From: Dromaius novaehollandiae
Lineage: Eukaryota > Chordata > Aves > Casuariiformes > Dromaiidae
Assembly: GCF_036370855.1 (NCBI RefSeq)
Contig: NC_088099.1
Location: 139,479,017-139,543,016, forward strand
Direction: 5' to 3'
Length of the DNA stretch: 64,000 nt
Of this stretch, positions 40,501 to 53,356 are shown piece by piece. Numbering within the stretch: position 1 is the first letter of the stretch; every line of letters starts with the position of its first letter. The notes under the pieces are model-generated. The model worked only from the letters and a program-made list of their open reading frames with translations. It was not told where the DNA came from and searched no databases. The translations under genes and the position numbers were made by a program.

Positions 40501-43399
40501 CAGGCTCATCACACCCATTGCTTGCTGAGGCTTGCACCAATAATATAAAAGTGGGGAACAAAGCGGCCTGTTTTTATGCTGCCCATTCATTAAAGTCTCC
40601 TTATTTCACAGCAGTATCTCTGCAAATATTTTTGGCAATATGCCATTTATTTAGCAATCTGGGAAGGTGTCACATATTGTTCCCAAGAGTCTCACCATGA
40701 AGAAACAGGGTAAATTAGCCCACTCTGCGCTCTGCCATGGCTAGAGGCTGCTGCTAATAGCAGGTAGGTTTGGTCATCCTGATGCCTCAGTGACTGCTTG
40801 GCACACATGTCCTTAGATTTGGCCCTGTGTTTGGACTCAAGGTACAAGCTAAATGTGGTGGTGATTCTTCCGTTTTATTGCTGTGTTCAACGTGCTTTTT
40901 CAGAGATTGTATCAGGCCGGCAGGCATAGCATTCCCTTGAAAAGTTTCACTGCATGGTAAGTGATTTTTACCCCTATTTGCTAGCAGCAATCCAGTTCCT
41001 GCAGTAGGTAGGATAGTGGGGATGGAGGTCTTAGATGTACTCATAGCCAGTACATCTCTCACATGGTATTGGTAAACCTAAAGTGCAGGTATATCTAGTA
41101 ACGGTGTTTCACATCAGAAACTGGAGCAGGTTTGTAATGGCGGGGTGTATGTGTGTGTTGATTGGAGAATCCTCCTATCAAAAAATGTCTTTAAAAGCAC
41201 AGTAAAGTGTTACCACTTCCAGATTCTAATCTAGCAATGATTTACCAGTATTACCTTGAGTGGATGATTTTTTCCCCTAACTCAGGAGTTCTACGTGAGT
41301 TTATCTTGATGCACCAGACCACATTCACTGCATTGAACACTCTTCTCAAAGGGATGGTTGTTCCTTGGTATTAGCAAAATTTCTTAAATAAATATTTAGT
41401 GATTACTAGAAAAAAAAATCAGCTAGAGAAATTTTAAAAAACTCAGTCGTGGATGTCCTGCATAAAGTACCCAGAACGTCATGTCGAAAGCAGCAACTGT
41501 TCCAATAGTACACTGATCTACAGGATCACTGTATAGTCACCTAAGTGACCCAATATTCAAATACGTGAGGCTCTAGGTGCTTCGTTATTCTTCCAAAGTT
41601 GCTGTTACCTGTTAAATTGCACTGTAGATAGGAGCAATTTTCCCTCCTTCTCCCTCATCCTCCAAAAATCTCTAATGCTTCACAATGCATTGCCACTTAC
41701 TGCTCGTTTTGCCACATGAACACTCACATAAAGCTGACTGACTAATCTCTGCTGTTAATGCACATAAACATTATTCAGATCACTAAGGATATATTCTCAG
41801 TATCTGAATCATTCTCACCCTGTGCAAACTGAGTCTCATTCAGGTATTTAACACCCTAGTCTAAGTGTAGCTGTACATCAAAGTCATTTAGTAAATGAGT
41901 GATTTCTGAGATTTAGTCTTCAGAAAGGAATGTGGGAGAGGGGAATATTTTTATTTTCTGTTCCAGTGTCACTACCACCTGACTTGCGCAGAAAAAGATT
42001 GTGACACACAATGTCTGAACTCTTTTCTTCTCTTACTTTCTTCTGGCTATAATTAAAGATTTTTTAAAATTGTGTCCATTATATTTTAGCTTCTTACAAC
42101 ACATTTCCAGGGTATGATATGAAATTAAGAGACATGGTTATGAGTTGACCTTTCTTCAGAAGGATGATAGTACAATCTTTGGATGATTACACCAAATAGA
42201 TTCAACTTGATTATGGATAAAATTCACACAGGGATATCTTCTGTGAAGTGAGTAACTGACATAAATAGTTCAGCTTATGGATTGATCAAATTATTTTAAC
42301 TACCTTTTTATTGGTATTTTTGCAACATCTGAACTTCCTAGCCTAACGTGAAGGGAGAGGGCATCACTTTTAAAATTACTTTTAAAAACACGTCATTTCA
42401 TTTTGTAAAAAGAAAAAAGTGAGGAGATTTAACAATTGTTTTTCTCATCCTTGCTTTAAAGAGCGTATTTTACGATGTATGATTACTTTGTTTTCTTTCA
42501 AGTACCGTGCTGTATATAAAATCAGTTATATTAACACTACTGTTTATGCAGAAAGAGCAGTAGCATTGTAGCCATGATAGTTCAAAGATGTGAGAGACAA
42601 AGTTTGCCAAAACATTTATTTTTCCAGCCGTAATAAAAGACATTCCCTCCCCTACCTTGACTCTCTTACATAGAGATTTATGTTGTAATGGCTTCATGTG
42701 AGTTATACATAACTGCCCAGTGCTACATTTGCAGGTAATGTTAATTAACAGTTCTCTATATAGTTGGTCTCCATGACTTACCATCAAGATATTGAAAGGT
42801 TTCTCCTTCTCCTTGTGAGAATTTTCTACAGGAAGTAACATTTGCACTGTGCAGTGATCAGAGATAGACACACTGCCTGATTTAAACAGTAGAGTTTGAT
42901 GTAATGGCTGGGAAGATCTCTGACAAGTTTTGAAACAAAAATCTGTGTGCCTCCTATTTTATAGTAGATTTTTGCTTCTTATTTTATACGCATAAGTGAA
43001 AGGTGATTAGGAATAGAGAGGCCATGGGTTAGAGAGATCCAATGGCATCTTATTTTATGTTTAATTTTGCATAACAAAATCTGTAGAAAATTATTAATTG
43101 AACTTCTGGATTTTTCAGTGTGGCAAATGCAGCATCATTTTGGCTCTTCTAGTGGAATTCACTGAAATCCAAATTAAAGTGTCCAGTGACTTCAGTAGTG
43201 GCAGGACCTCATTCTTTAAATTGGGGTAGGAGTATAAGTTATGAAAGAGCCTGGAAAAATTAGATGTTCATATTCCACTGATGCAGACAAGGAGCAGGGC
43301 ATTCTGCTTTCCCTCACATGCCCCTGTGGTGAATTGTAACCCACGTGTCTTTTGAAAAGGGCTGCTATCATTTAGACGTCAGCTCCTGGTGTAGTGCAG
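37511..43399. other. Intergenic, no gene recognised
   Basis: AT-rich apart from a mildly GC-rich part at about 39.98-40.45 kb. It includes the CR1 3' end at 39.55 kb and a possibly conserved block at 40.54-40.72 kb. The 133-codon minus-strand frame at 42470-42871 has no recognisable motif. Confidence 0.55.
39550..39660 (+). mobile_element. 3' end of an ancient CR1-type LINE
   Basis: TATGACCTGTGTTATACAG, then GGATTAGATGAGAAATTGGC, then TTAAAGCCTATGAATG match the order of the old CR1 3' tail seen again at 43.4 kb. Only about 100 bases remain, which is the usual outcome of heavy 5' truncation. Confidence 0.65.
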
Positions 43400-43490
43400 G
43401 AACTGTGGGGTGAAATTCTATATCCTGTGCCAGAGGAATTCAGGCTAGATGATGATAAGGGGTTCCCCAGCCTTAAAATCTTTAAATCCG
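43400..43490 (+). mobile_element. 3' end of an ancient CR1-type LINE
   Basis: The stretch GGGGTGAAATTCTATATCC, then CAGGCTAGATGATGATAAGG, then GCCTTAAAATCTTTAAATCC follows the characteristic 3' end of old amniote CR1 elements (one copy of the terminal ATCTATGA-like unit). It is a 3'-only remnant in the opposite orientation to the fragment 150 bases downstream. Confidence 0.65.
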
Positions 43491-43639
43491 TATGCCAGAC
43501 AGAATGTCACATGTAAACAGTAAATGTACGGTGTCTTCACTGTAAATTTCCTAAGCAAATGCAAATAAAGGGCAAAATGTTTGAATCATACTTATCGGTT
43601 ACACTACGAGAATATAAGACATAGGCTACTGTGCATTAG

Positions 43640-44310
43640 CTATTTGGTGTATGTTCATATATAGATCATAAAGCTGGAAAACCTATCTGTAATCATCTAA
43701 TTTGCTTTCCGATATTACACAGGTTACAGGACTTCCTTGAATTAACTCATGTATGAACTAGAGCATTTCTTTGAGCAAATAATCAACTTCAACTTCAAAA
43801 TTTCTAGTGATGGAGAATCCACCACAATTCTTGGTAAATTGTTCTAATAATTACCTTTCATGTTAAAATGTGTCTATCTTTCAAAGTTCACTGGTTCTTG
43901 TCAAGACCGTTTTCAACTTGACTGAAATGCCATATATTTTCAAATTTCTAGTCCTCTATTCTATTTCTACAGGGAGGGGAAATTTATAATTAACTCTTCT
44001 CTTAACCTTCTCTTTGTTAAGCTAAATGGACTGGTCTCCTGAAGTCTCTCACTGAAAGATATCCCTTTCCGTCCTGTAGCTCTTCTTTGAACCCTTCTCT
44101 GCCACCCTTCCCTAACGGTGGATCCCGGAACTGAACAGTACAGCATGTCAATAGCAACTGTACCTCTGCCAGTAAACAAGCAGCGTCATTTTACCACATT
44201 TATCCTTCAGTCGATATATATAAGGAAGGCATTGACCCTTCGACTCACATTCTTGCATCGAGAACTTTACACGCAGCAGATTATCCACCATTACTCCTGA
44301 TTTTTTAATA
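43640..44310 (-). mobile_element. Ancient CR1/L3-type LINE fragment
   Basis: Reverse-strand match to the 3' portion of an ancient amniote CR1/L3 LINE. On the + strand the landmarks are AATCATCTAATTTG (3' end region), GTGATGGAGAATCCACCAC near 43.81 kb, CTTAACCTTCTCTTTGTTAA near 44.0 kb, and ATTATCCACCATTACTCC near 44.28 kb. All occur in the order expected from 3' to 5'. The coding part is badly decayed. Confidence 0.75.
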
Positions 44311-47254
44311 GAATCTTAATAGACATAGACAAGACCCTAGTACTATAAATATAAGTCTTGAAATGGGCCCAGAGTTCCTGACCCTGGTTATATTCAGTCT
44401 GAAAGGAAGCTGATCTGGCAGGAGTTGAGTGTGACAGAAGACTGGATTTCTTTGAAGGAGAGGAGGCACTTCAACTACTTCTGTAGATACACTAAATTAT
44501 GCCTCAGCCATGGAGGACCACCATTAGAACAAAATGCAGCAACCTGCTTAACAAAGAGGTGTTTCTGATATGTGCTCCAAGATCTGTGATCACTGCTTGT
44601 TTTTCCTGTCAGAGTTTAACACATCAGGATTTTCCTACAAAGCCCCAGGAAATCTTTTGGATGCTGTCTCTTTCCCTGTTTCGTGCCCATGAAGTCTGAG
44701 AATGGTACCTAACATAGTCAGGCTACCCAGCAAAATCGGAGAGAGTTACTGAGAGAGTGACATCTGGAAAGGCTTTTTTTTCCCTTCAGTTATCCTTTGG
44801 GATGTATTTTAGGCTCACTTTTTAAAATGGGCTGATGAGGTACCTTCTACTGTTGGATCTATGCTTTGGGAGGGATGTGGGAACAGAAAGGAAGCGATAC
44901 AGCCAGAATTATTTCCTGCAATGTATGCAAGCCCACTGTTTGTCTTTTTGCATCTACTGCTGGATTTATTGTGTTTTAATTCATTCTCAGAGGCCAGTAG
45001 TAAGTGATGGACTAGAGGATCACTTGCTTCAAGAATCCAAATACATAAACTAAAAACAGCAGAAAAAACAAGGTCACCAATTGGGTCAGCCAGCATTAGC
45101 TAACTGTAAGATGCACAGATTTTGGTCTAGCCTGTGTTCTTTGTCTGGTTCGTCAACTTAATTAACAAAATGGATACACAAAATAGAAAGTCACTAATAC
45201 GACAGCGGATAGCTTTCTGCCTATGATAAGCATAACAACAGAGTGGGTGCTTAGAGAGCTGGGAACCCTTGCAAGTTTGGAGGCAAAGGCCGAAATATCC
45301 TTTTCCTTCCCATCAGAGACTGGGAAGCACCACACCAGTGCTTGATCTTACATGGACACTAAGTGTCCTTTTTTTCAGACATCAGTAAAATAGCTTCCTG
45401 AGGTATCCTGCCTATTCCCATGCACATCTTTTCCTCCCTGGATTCTGACATGACTAAGAATAGTGAAGGCAAGATTTTGCTTCTGAAGTTATTAGTGTAT
45501 TATGTGATGAGTAAAATTCCCCTACTGAGTCATCATTTCTCTAGCATGTAGTAGATGTATAACAAGTTGGCCAGAATTTCAGCACTGCATATGGCTTTTT
45601 CACACATGAACACATTTTTTATCACATATTTGTTTGAAAGGAGATATCAATTTCAGAAAACAAAGTACACCTCTGGTTTAAAAAATGGCTGTGTGAAGTA
45701 TAAAAAGCTCCCATTTCACTTTCTTCCATAAAATCCATTATGCGAAATTCAGTAGGAAAAACATGAAAATATATAGAGCTTAACAGTACAAAATTCAGTA
45801 TGTGTTAAACAGAGTGTGGACTTTGCTAATGCAGCATCATTCTGTATAGGCTAGTGATGATAAATACAAATATTCACAAAATTCTTTGAATTTCAGACAT
45901 GGCACTGTCAGTACTGAGGTTTTTCACCATGTGGTTCTTCAGTTTTAGGGCCTTGAAGCATCATTCAATGAGCTACTTTTGTCAGATGGTCTTTTTCTTC
46001 AGAAAGAGTGAAATCAGAATGATATGAGAGAACATGCAGGTGAATCACTCAGTCTTTAGCATCAATAGACAAGCCTCAGAGGTACCTTAGAGACTTGTTT
46101 CAAGTAAACATCCAGAATACAAGGCAGCAGGATCTCTTTTGTTAAAGCCACTTTCGCATTGCGTATATGCTAGAGTCGTGATTAAATGCTTGGGGATAGC
46201 AAGTGGAGAAATCCCACTGCTTAAGACCAGTCTTTCCTGAAACAAAAAAGGTGATTTTTGCTGCCTCCTGCTCCTTCCCTCTCTACCACTATCCTTCCCA
46301 ATGCCAGGTCAGAGTGGGGGGCTGTGTCGAAGGGGTCCCTGAGCAGAGTGATCATGGTCATGCTGGCTCCCTCGTGTCTAACACCTCACTGTGGTAAGAC
46401 TCTGTGCCTTTGCTCTATGTACGATGAATACGGTATTAAGGAAAGCCACAGGCACGCTGAGGTCTAAATAATTCTGCTTCTACTATCAAATAGCCCACAA
46501 GGTCTTGGGATAGATAAATGCAGTGATTCTGGCATGTCTCCAGGAACAGAGCACATAGGGGCAGTCCTGGGCTTATACCTCCTTTAATTCCTGTGTGCTG
46601 TGGTCTTTTACACTTAGTGCCTCCCTGCTCCATTGCTTACTGTAAGGTTCAGCTGGTTAGAAATCAGCTGCAACTACTTCCCCATTGTTGCCAGCTATTG
46701 TGGATTTTAGTCTCTTCCTGCAGACTGACATAAGGTGTTGGGAGAGTCCTTTCGTGTGGGGGGTATGTGGAGTAGGTGTTTTGTGGACCCACCTTGACTA
46801 AACATTAGAGGGGGTGACCTGCAAGGAGGTCCTCTCTAGGCCTGTACTGCTAGAGCTGGGAGACCTGCAGCACACAACTGTCTCCAACTTCTAGTCCTGG
46901 GCTTTTGCTACCAATAATGCCTCTAAATTCTCTGTCTTATTTGATCTGTAACTGTCCTGCCCCCCTACAGGTGGCAGGGACCTTTCTTTTGTGGTCTGGC
47001 AAGAGGAAAGACTCAGGGGGCCTCTCTGCACTCCTCCTGAAATAGCACAAAGAGCAGCAGCAGGCCTTAGTAGTATTTATTCCAGCTTCCTCCACAGCAG
47101 ATGTTATATGGGGAGTTTTGGACATGCATGCCTTGTAGATCCTAAGCCATTCAGAAACGCTAGAATCAACAGTGTGATTACTGAGGAGTTAGAGAATGTG
47201 GGATTAAGAAACAAAAATGTAAGTATCTGAGCTTTGGAAACAGTTACATTCATA

Positions 47255-47440
47255 TAGCAATGCAGGGGTACTAGGTGTATCCCTGTCTCTAGTTTTGAGA
47301 TGTAGCTGTGCTTTTGCTGGAGTAGTTTATTCCAGGCTGCCCTCTTCCCCAAGTAATTGCAAGAAAAGGTAAACTTTGTTGGTGCAACTGTGTCTATACT
47401 GGCTGCTTTTGTCAGGATAATCCTATTGGACAGAGCATGC
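47255..47440. mobile_element. Possible old hAT-type DNA transposon fragment
   Basis: TAGCTGTGCTTTTGCTGGAG and GGTGCAACTGTGTCTATACT resemble sub-terminal blocks of old non-autonomous hAT elements of amniotes. The fragment is followed at once by a (CAAG/CAAA) simple repeat. Terminal inverted repeats and target duplications were not recognised, so the family is only suggested. Confidence 0.35.
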
Positions 47441-47448
47441 AGAAAACA

Positions 47449-47475
47449 GCAAGCAAGCAAACAAACAAAAACAAC
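47449..47475 (+). repeat. (CAAG)n/(CAAA)n simple repeat
   Basis: CAAGCAAGCAAACAAACAAA is followed by A/C-rich sequence to about 47500. Read on the reverse strand it produces a false hydrophobic stretch in a 145-codon ORF. Confidence 0.8.
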
Positions 47476-50400
47476 CCAAAAGAACCCATCAAACCAAACA
47501 ACTCCCCCTTTTTTGGAGTCTGAACCAATTTTACTTTCCATACATTAATGGAGATGTGTACCACACTTTTATTTATAAATCCCTAGTTGTCCTGGGAGCT
47601 TCTTTTTATTTAATCAATAGATTGTTAGTGGGTTTTTTTTAATATGATTTTTCTTTTCTATTTATTATTCAGGATGGGGTTTTAGTGAGTAAATTTTTTT
47701 GGTATTTTATCAAGAACAAAGAGAACAATATAAGAAATATGCAGTAGATAAGTTGCATTTGGTGAGAAGGGAAAAGTCACATGAGGGCAAATACTATTAA
47801 TACTGTTATTTTGCTTAAAGTTGATCATAACAGCACCCATTCAGTGTTTTGATGATAACTTTATTTGCGACACTGAAGCAGTGCATATGTGTTACCAAGT
47901 CAAAAGCTACCAATTATGACACAGTTTCTGAAAGGGCATTTTTCTATGATGATTCTGTGACCCTATGCATATAACCACAAAATCTGCGTGGTGTTTTAAT
48001 TTAAAGAACATTGCTGGCTTTTACTAAAACTGTAGGTGCACACATTTGGGAAGTACTTTGAACAGATTTCACCTGTGAAGCAAGATCAGATTAGGTTAAG
48101 CAGTTGAAAACACTACAATACTGAAGGCAGTAATATTTGTAATGGGAGGTGAACCCACGTCTCCTGTACTGGTCCTCAACTAACAAACCCTATGATGTTG
48201 TGAAGTGGCGGGAGGACCCCATGGTGCTGAAGATGTCCTCTAAATCAGATGCAAAAGTGAAGTTTGGCTGATATTTTATACTCGGGGAGGAGGGATTAAT
48301 GTTGTGTTCTGCTAAATATTTCAGATTGAGTAATTCTTTTTTTTCCCTTCCTCTGCAGTTTCCTCCTGTCGTAGAGAGATGAATGCCAGCCAGTTAACCA
48401 CACTCCACACCATTGTTAGCTTTGTTTAGTAGTGCCTGAAACAACCACTATAGAGCCATATCTGGAACTTTTTGGCAAAATTTCCAATTATCACATCTTC
48501 ATCCATGGTAATAAAGTTGAGATAGACTGCTAGCATTCTAAGCACTTCATTATTAGTTCTGGCTTGGTTTAGAAAACACACAGGCTGATATTCCAGTAGC
48601 TGATTTATATTAATATTGCTCTAGCTGAGAAAGATGCATGACCTGTAGAAAGAATAAAAAATCCTACACACAACAAGTCTTAATACTATGTGTGCATACC
48701 TGCTCCTTTAGGATAAAAGCAAGCAAAGTTGAATGTAAGGCATCATTATAACGTTTAGGAACATTTGATACCCACATAGAAACCTTAACATTTTCCATAT
48801 TTGAAACACTCTTTTTTCTACTATATGCCACATATTTACTTTTTCCTTCCTTTATGCTTTATAACTAAGGAAAATGAGGACATTTGCATGAAAGCAAAAG
48901 CTTAGATGCTTAGAAGTTTGCCTATTCCTGCTTATATTTTCCTCGTCTGAAGCTATCAGAACCTTCTGTAAAAGGTACTGTAATTGTTTCCAACCCAACG
49001 ATGAATAAAAAGGAGGAACTTTTACAGCTTTTTTTTAAGTCCCTGTTTTTATGCAAATATTCTTAGTGATAAAGCATAGGTAAAACATGTGAAATTATGT
49101 TTTGCAGAACTACTATTGAAAGCAAAGCAGCTCCATAGAACAAAGAGGAGTTTGAATTTTTCTTAATAAGGTAAAGTGAGTTTGTGTGTTTTCTGTAAGA
49201 GATTCCAAATGTCTCCAAATGACATTGTTAAAAGGAATATATGGATATTATCTCTCAATATTATTCTCATCAGTGTCATCAGCATCACTCTAATGTGAAA
49301 AGATCTTAACCAGAATTATGGCACCATTCTCCTGGTTTCTTTATAAATCCAGGAAAATACAGTCTTTTTCCCCCAAAGATTTAGCAGTCGTGTAGTATGT
49401 TCTTACAGTCCATCTCAGCATTACTGCCTTGGGCTATCTCCTCTTAATTTTCCAAACTCAGCAATAATTGACCAAAACCTACTGAAAAAATATAGAAAAA
49501 TATTGGAATTGGAAACAATACAGAATTCTTTAGGAAACATTTATATTCCACAATAATATTTTAATATTCCAGGCTTTGCTTAATGATTGTTTACAGTTTA
49601 AACACAGATAAACTAAAAATCAGGAAGCGTTTGTTTATTTGCAGTGTTCATGTATTAATACTACCAGATATCCACCTCTCCAGTTTCAGATCTTCTGAGC
49701 AGCAAATGCCTTGGATCACTTGGAGTTGTTATGAACAATTTTCCAGAGCAGTCCTTTGCCAGTAATATTAGTAGGTGGAATGGTGACTATTTTCTCCTTG
49801 TGGAAGCTGTGTAACAGCACAGTCCTACCTCCCTAAATGTAATGAAGCGACTGATTATCTACATGTTCACTGAATTTTGTCATGCACCTGAGACCAAAGG
49901 AAGCCTGGCACAGACTAACCTGTGCAGTATGTGAACAATGACTTCTGCCTCCACAGAAGTTCGGACTGCCGGGGTTCATTGTTACAGTGATCACCGGCTT
50001 GTAAAGGATGCAACAATAGTCTTCCACTGAAATTCTCTCCAGAAGGGAGAAGAAGCGATAGCAGGTATGCAGTTTAAAGTATATTATTTGGAGATGCAGT
50101 TTCTTTATTCCTAAGCATATATTTTCTTAATACAGCAAGGAAGATTTCTGCACAGAAAGCAGACTTTGCATTATAACTCATGCACATGGCAAGTTTGAAG
50201 TGTTAAAATAATTTCTCTAACTATGACCATGAACCAAAAAGGAGGAGACAGAAAATTCTTACCCTCAAATGCTACCCTTAACTGTCCAATAACTCCATTA
50301 TCAAGCAGGATATGGTGAACTGTTTCTGTATGTTCTTCTTTGGGAGAACTAGGATGAAATACGTCAACCAAAAGCCTCCTCTTTTTTTCAGCAGGTGTAA

Positions 50401-51154
50401 AAAACATGAAAGTGTCATCTCAGCCATTTGCATGGAATCAGTGCTATGCCACTGTAACACTGTAATTTCATCGTGGAACACTAGTGACATTAATACAAGA
50501 CATCAGGCCTCATTCTGCCTAAGTCTTCACTTTCTATTCCTAGTGGACTTCTTAGAGCTAGTAACTCCAAAAATAAAGTATTTCTAACTTATTCATGATT
50601 TATTGTAAAACCTCTTTCACAGTCTGATGCACACAAGGCAATTTAAATCACCAAAAGTCTGTTTTGTAACTAACACTTCATTACAATAAGTGGAAAAGTT
50701 CACACATCTCTTGGTGTTGCACTGTTTCAGTTGGGCTGCAGAGCAAACGATACAGCGACGCACTGATTAGCTCTGCGTGGAGGCTAGCTCCAAACCAGAG
50801 GACAGAAACTTCCATTTTCAAACAGAGGAAGGTAAGTTCTGCAGAACACAGGAGAGCCTCAGTCTGTGGTACTGAAGGACTGTAGTGGCTCCTTTCCTCA
50901 AGGATATTAAGGGAGTTTCTTGAAGTTCAGCTGATTAATGGGGTGTTACTAGAATTCTTGACCGCAGTAGAGTATGTGTTAGCCCTTCCCCTTGCAAGGA
51001 GATTCCCTGATTCTGGTATCAAAAAACCAGAAAAGTGAATCCAACCATATTTAATTTTCCTTTTTAAAATATAATCTTACAGTTCTAATTTCAGACGATT
51101 TAGAAGTTGGGGATTAAAAATATGCATTCTAAACTCACCAAATCTGCTGAAGTC

Positions 51155-51238
51155 AGTACTATGTATATATACATATAGATCTATATAATGAATATAAGTT
51201 TTATATATATATATTCTACAATGTATATTTCTATATGA
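51155..51238. repeat. AT-rich (TA)n low-complexity tract
   Basis: Alternating TA stretches such as TTATATATATATATTC are embedded in AT-rich sequence. It is low-complexity DNA with no coding content. Confidence 0.75.
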
Positions 51239-52395
51239 ATGGAGTCAAATACCACACAATTGACCTTATTTAGATCACAAATACTTTATGGTAAGCATCA
51301 TTTTTGTGTCCTGTGCTGATCTATTGCCCAGGATGGTGGGATTCCAGTCTGTGCCTGAAGCTCCTAGGAGTTCTGCCCTAGTAATTAATGGAAACAGTAA
51401 GAAAATATCTATACCTTTGACCAATGTGAATCAAAAATCCTAACTGTAAAACAAAGCTTAGAAACGAATCCAGCTGAGTTAAATACTATGCTCGTTTCTA
51501 CTCTCCAGCCTCACTCCACATCACGGTTGGTGTTCATCTGCTTTTGTTTTTCTCTCCATTTAATAGTTGGAAAAATTAATTTGTATTTTTGTCTTAAGAC
51601 ATGATTCAAACTCTATTGAATTTAGGAATTTGTAGAGAGAGGATAAGGCTTTTTACCTGATCCAAAGCAGTACGCCTAGATACGGAATTGTCTGAGACAC
51701 TGAAGTGCTCCTGCTTATTTCAAGCATTTCATTCATGCATGCTGTAACCATCAGTATTGCCACTCAGAGCTACGTCGCTTTTTCCTTTTCCCCCTTTACT
51801 TTGTGAGCTTACTTTGGATTCAAGCGTAGCACAGTATCAGTGTGATAGGGAAGTTACTGCGAGACCCTCAGCAGGAGGTTGGTTTGAGAACAATTATGTG
51901 ACAGAATTGTTTAGCAGTGCAGCCCAATCTATGTTATGACCCTTTTTCTAAATGTAGATATAATGGCACATTAAAGTAGTGTTACATCTCATAAAACCTG
52001 CTGAGTGAGGGTTCAGTGAGGTTCCCCTCATTTCCCTCCTGCACAGCAGTTCCTTTGTTGCTGCCTCTCCTCCAGACCCTGTGATGGACGTGAGTCCTGT
52101 GCTCGTCTAACACTAAAACAGGGCTGCCAAGATAATTTATGGGCCCTGTGGCCAACAAAAAGTCTCAGGCCTCCTTGGGCTATCTCTTAAGTCCTACTTT
52201 TCTCTGTCCATTGTGCCAGCTTGTCCTCTCAGATTTTACAGATGCCAGGAAGGGTTTCGGGAACACAAACGTCGTTCAGCGGGCTCCTTTTAAACAGCAG
52301 TCCTCCCCGGCTTCGCCTCGGTCGGCGGCGGTGCTTCTGGACAGAGCAGAGAAGCAGAGAGTAAACACCAGACTGGGGGGAGGGCGAGCAGGAAC

Positions 52396-52415
52396 GGTGC
52401 GGTGCGGTGCGGTGC
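52396..52415 (+). repeat. (GGTGC)4 pentanucleotide repeat
   Basis: Four perfect GGTGC units occur in tandem inside the upstream CpG island, followed by a degenerate fifth unit. Short GC microsatellites like this tend to be length-polymorphic. Confidence 0.85.
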
Positions 52416-53340
52416 GGCAGCGGTGCGCCACGGCCGAGCCGGGCGGGCAGGGACCGAGGCCGGGTCGCGGTGCCCACGCAAGCGGCCGGCGCCGGGGCTT
52501 CCCCCTCCTCTTTCAGCACCTTCGCTTCTTGCATCTGGGAATCTACGCTCAGGGCAAACACTGCTGGTCCACAGCCAGCGTGAGCCTCTCCCGGCGGGTG
52601 CAGGTCCGTGACAGCCGAGGGTGCTTGGCCCTGCCCAAGATCAAGCAGAAAAAGGAAAAGCTGCCTTCGTGCCAGTTCCTTCCAGGCCGGAGGGACCAGA
52701 AACCCAGACACAGGCAAGATTTCTGCAAAGCAACACTGAGTCAAACCTTGGAAAACCCCAAACCTCTTTATTTCAGTGCCGCTGAACATAAAAAGACACG
52801 TGTCTCAGTTTAATTTGATTTCAACCTCCCTTCCCACTACACGGCAACATGAAAAACACCGAACCACTCAGCCGCTGCGCGCCACGGCGCTGCCGGGAGC
52901 CAGCGCACCGCCGCGGTGCCGCGCGGAGCGGCGCGGGCGGGCAGGGAGGCAGGGGCGGAGGGAGGCCGCCCGCGCGGGAGGCTGCGGGGCCGCCGCGGGG
53001 CAGCGGGACCGGGCGCCGGCCAGCGCCCGTGCGGCGCGTCCGCAGCGCCGGGGGGCGGAGAGGAGCCGGCCGGGCCCGGGCGCCGCCGCTGCGCGCGGGG
53101 CCGCGCACACGCGGCAGGGGACGCGCACGCCCCGCTGGGGCTTCGCTGCCCGTTTCCACGGGAGAACCGGCCGCCGGCGGCTGCCACGTGCCCCCGCACG
53201 GGGCGCGGCCGGCGTTTGCTTCCCCCCGCGGCCGCCAGCAGCCCCGCGGGCCGGCGCGGTGCAGCGGCGCAAGATGCGCGGCGCTGCCGCCGCCGCTCCT
53301 CCCCCGCTCCCGCCCCGGCTGCGGCGTGAGCGGGGCGGGC

Positions 53341-53356
53341 GGGGGGGGGGGGGGGG
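53341..53356 (+). repeat. Poly-G run (16 G), G-quadruplex-prone
   Basis: Sixteen consecutive G follow a GGGGCGGGC stretch, giving five or more adjacent G-runs on the + strand. Such sequence can fold into G-quadruplexes and is a common site of sequencing error, so its true length is uncertain. Confidence 0.85.

Larger units (their letters stand above)
44311..52259. other. Intergenic / distal NOL4 upstream region
   Basis: No coding gene was recognised. Contains the hAT-like fragment and simple repeat at 47.26-47.50 kb, a (TA)n tract at 51.2 kb, and a possible short exon with a perfect donor at 50.74-50.83 kb. Confidence 0.5.

Noticed and set aside
42470-42871. 133-codon minus-strand ORF
   Set aside because: No recognisable motif or domain and no supporting splice signals; a length expected by chance in 64 kb.
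47104-47541. 145-codon minus-strand ORF with a hydrophobic, membrane-like N-terminus
   Set aside because: The hydrophobic part is the reverse reading of a (CAAG/CAAA)n simple repeat, and the remainder overlaps a transposon-like fragment.
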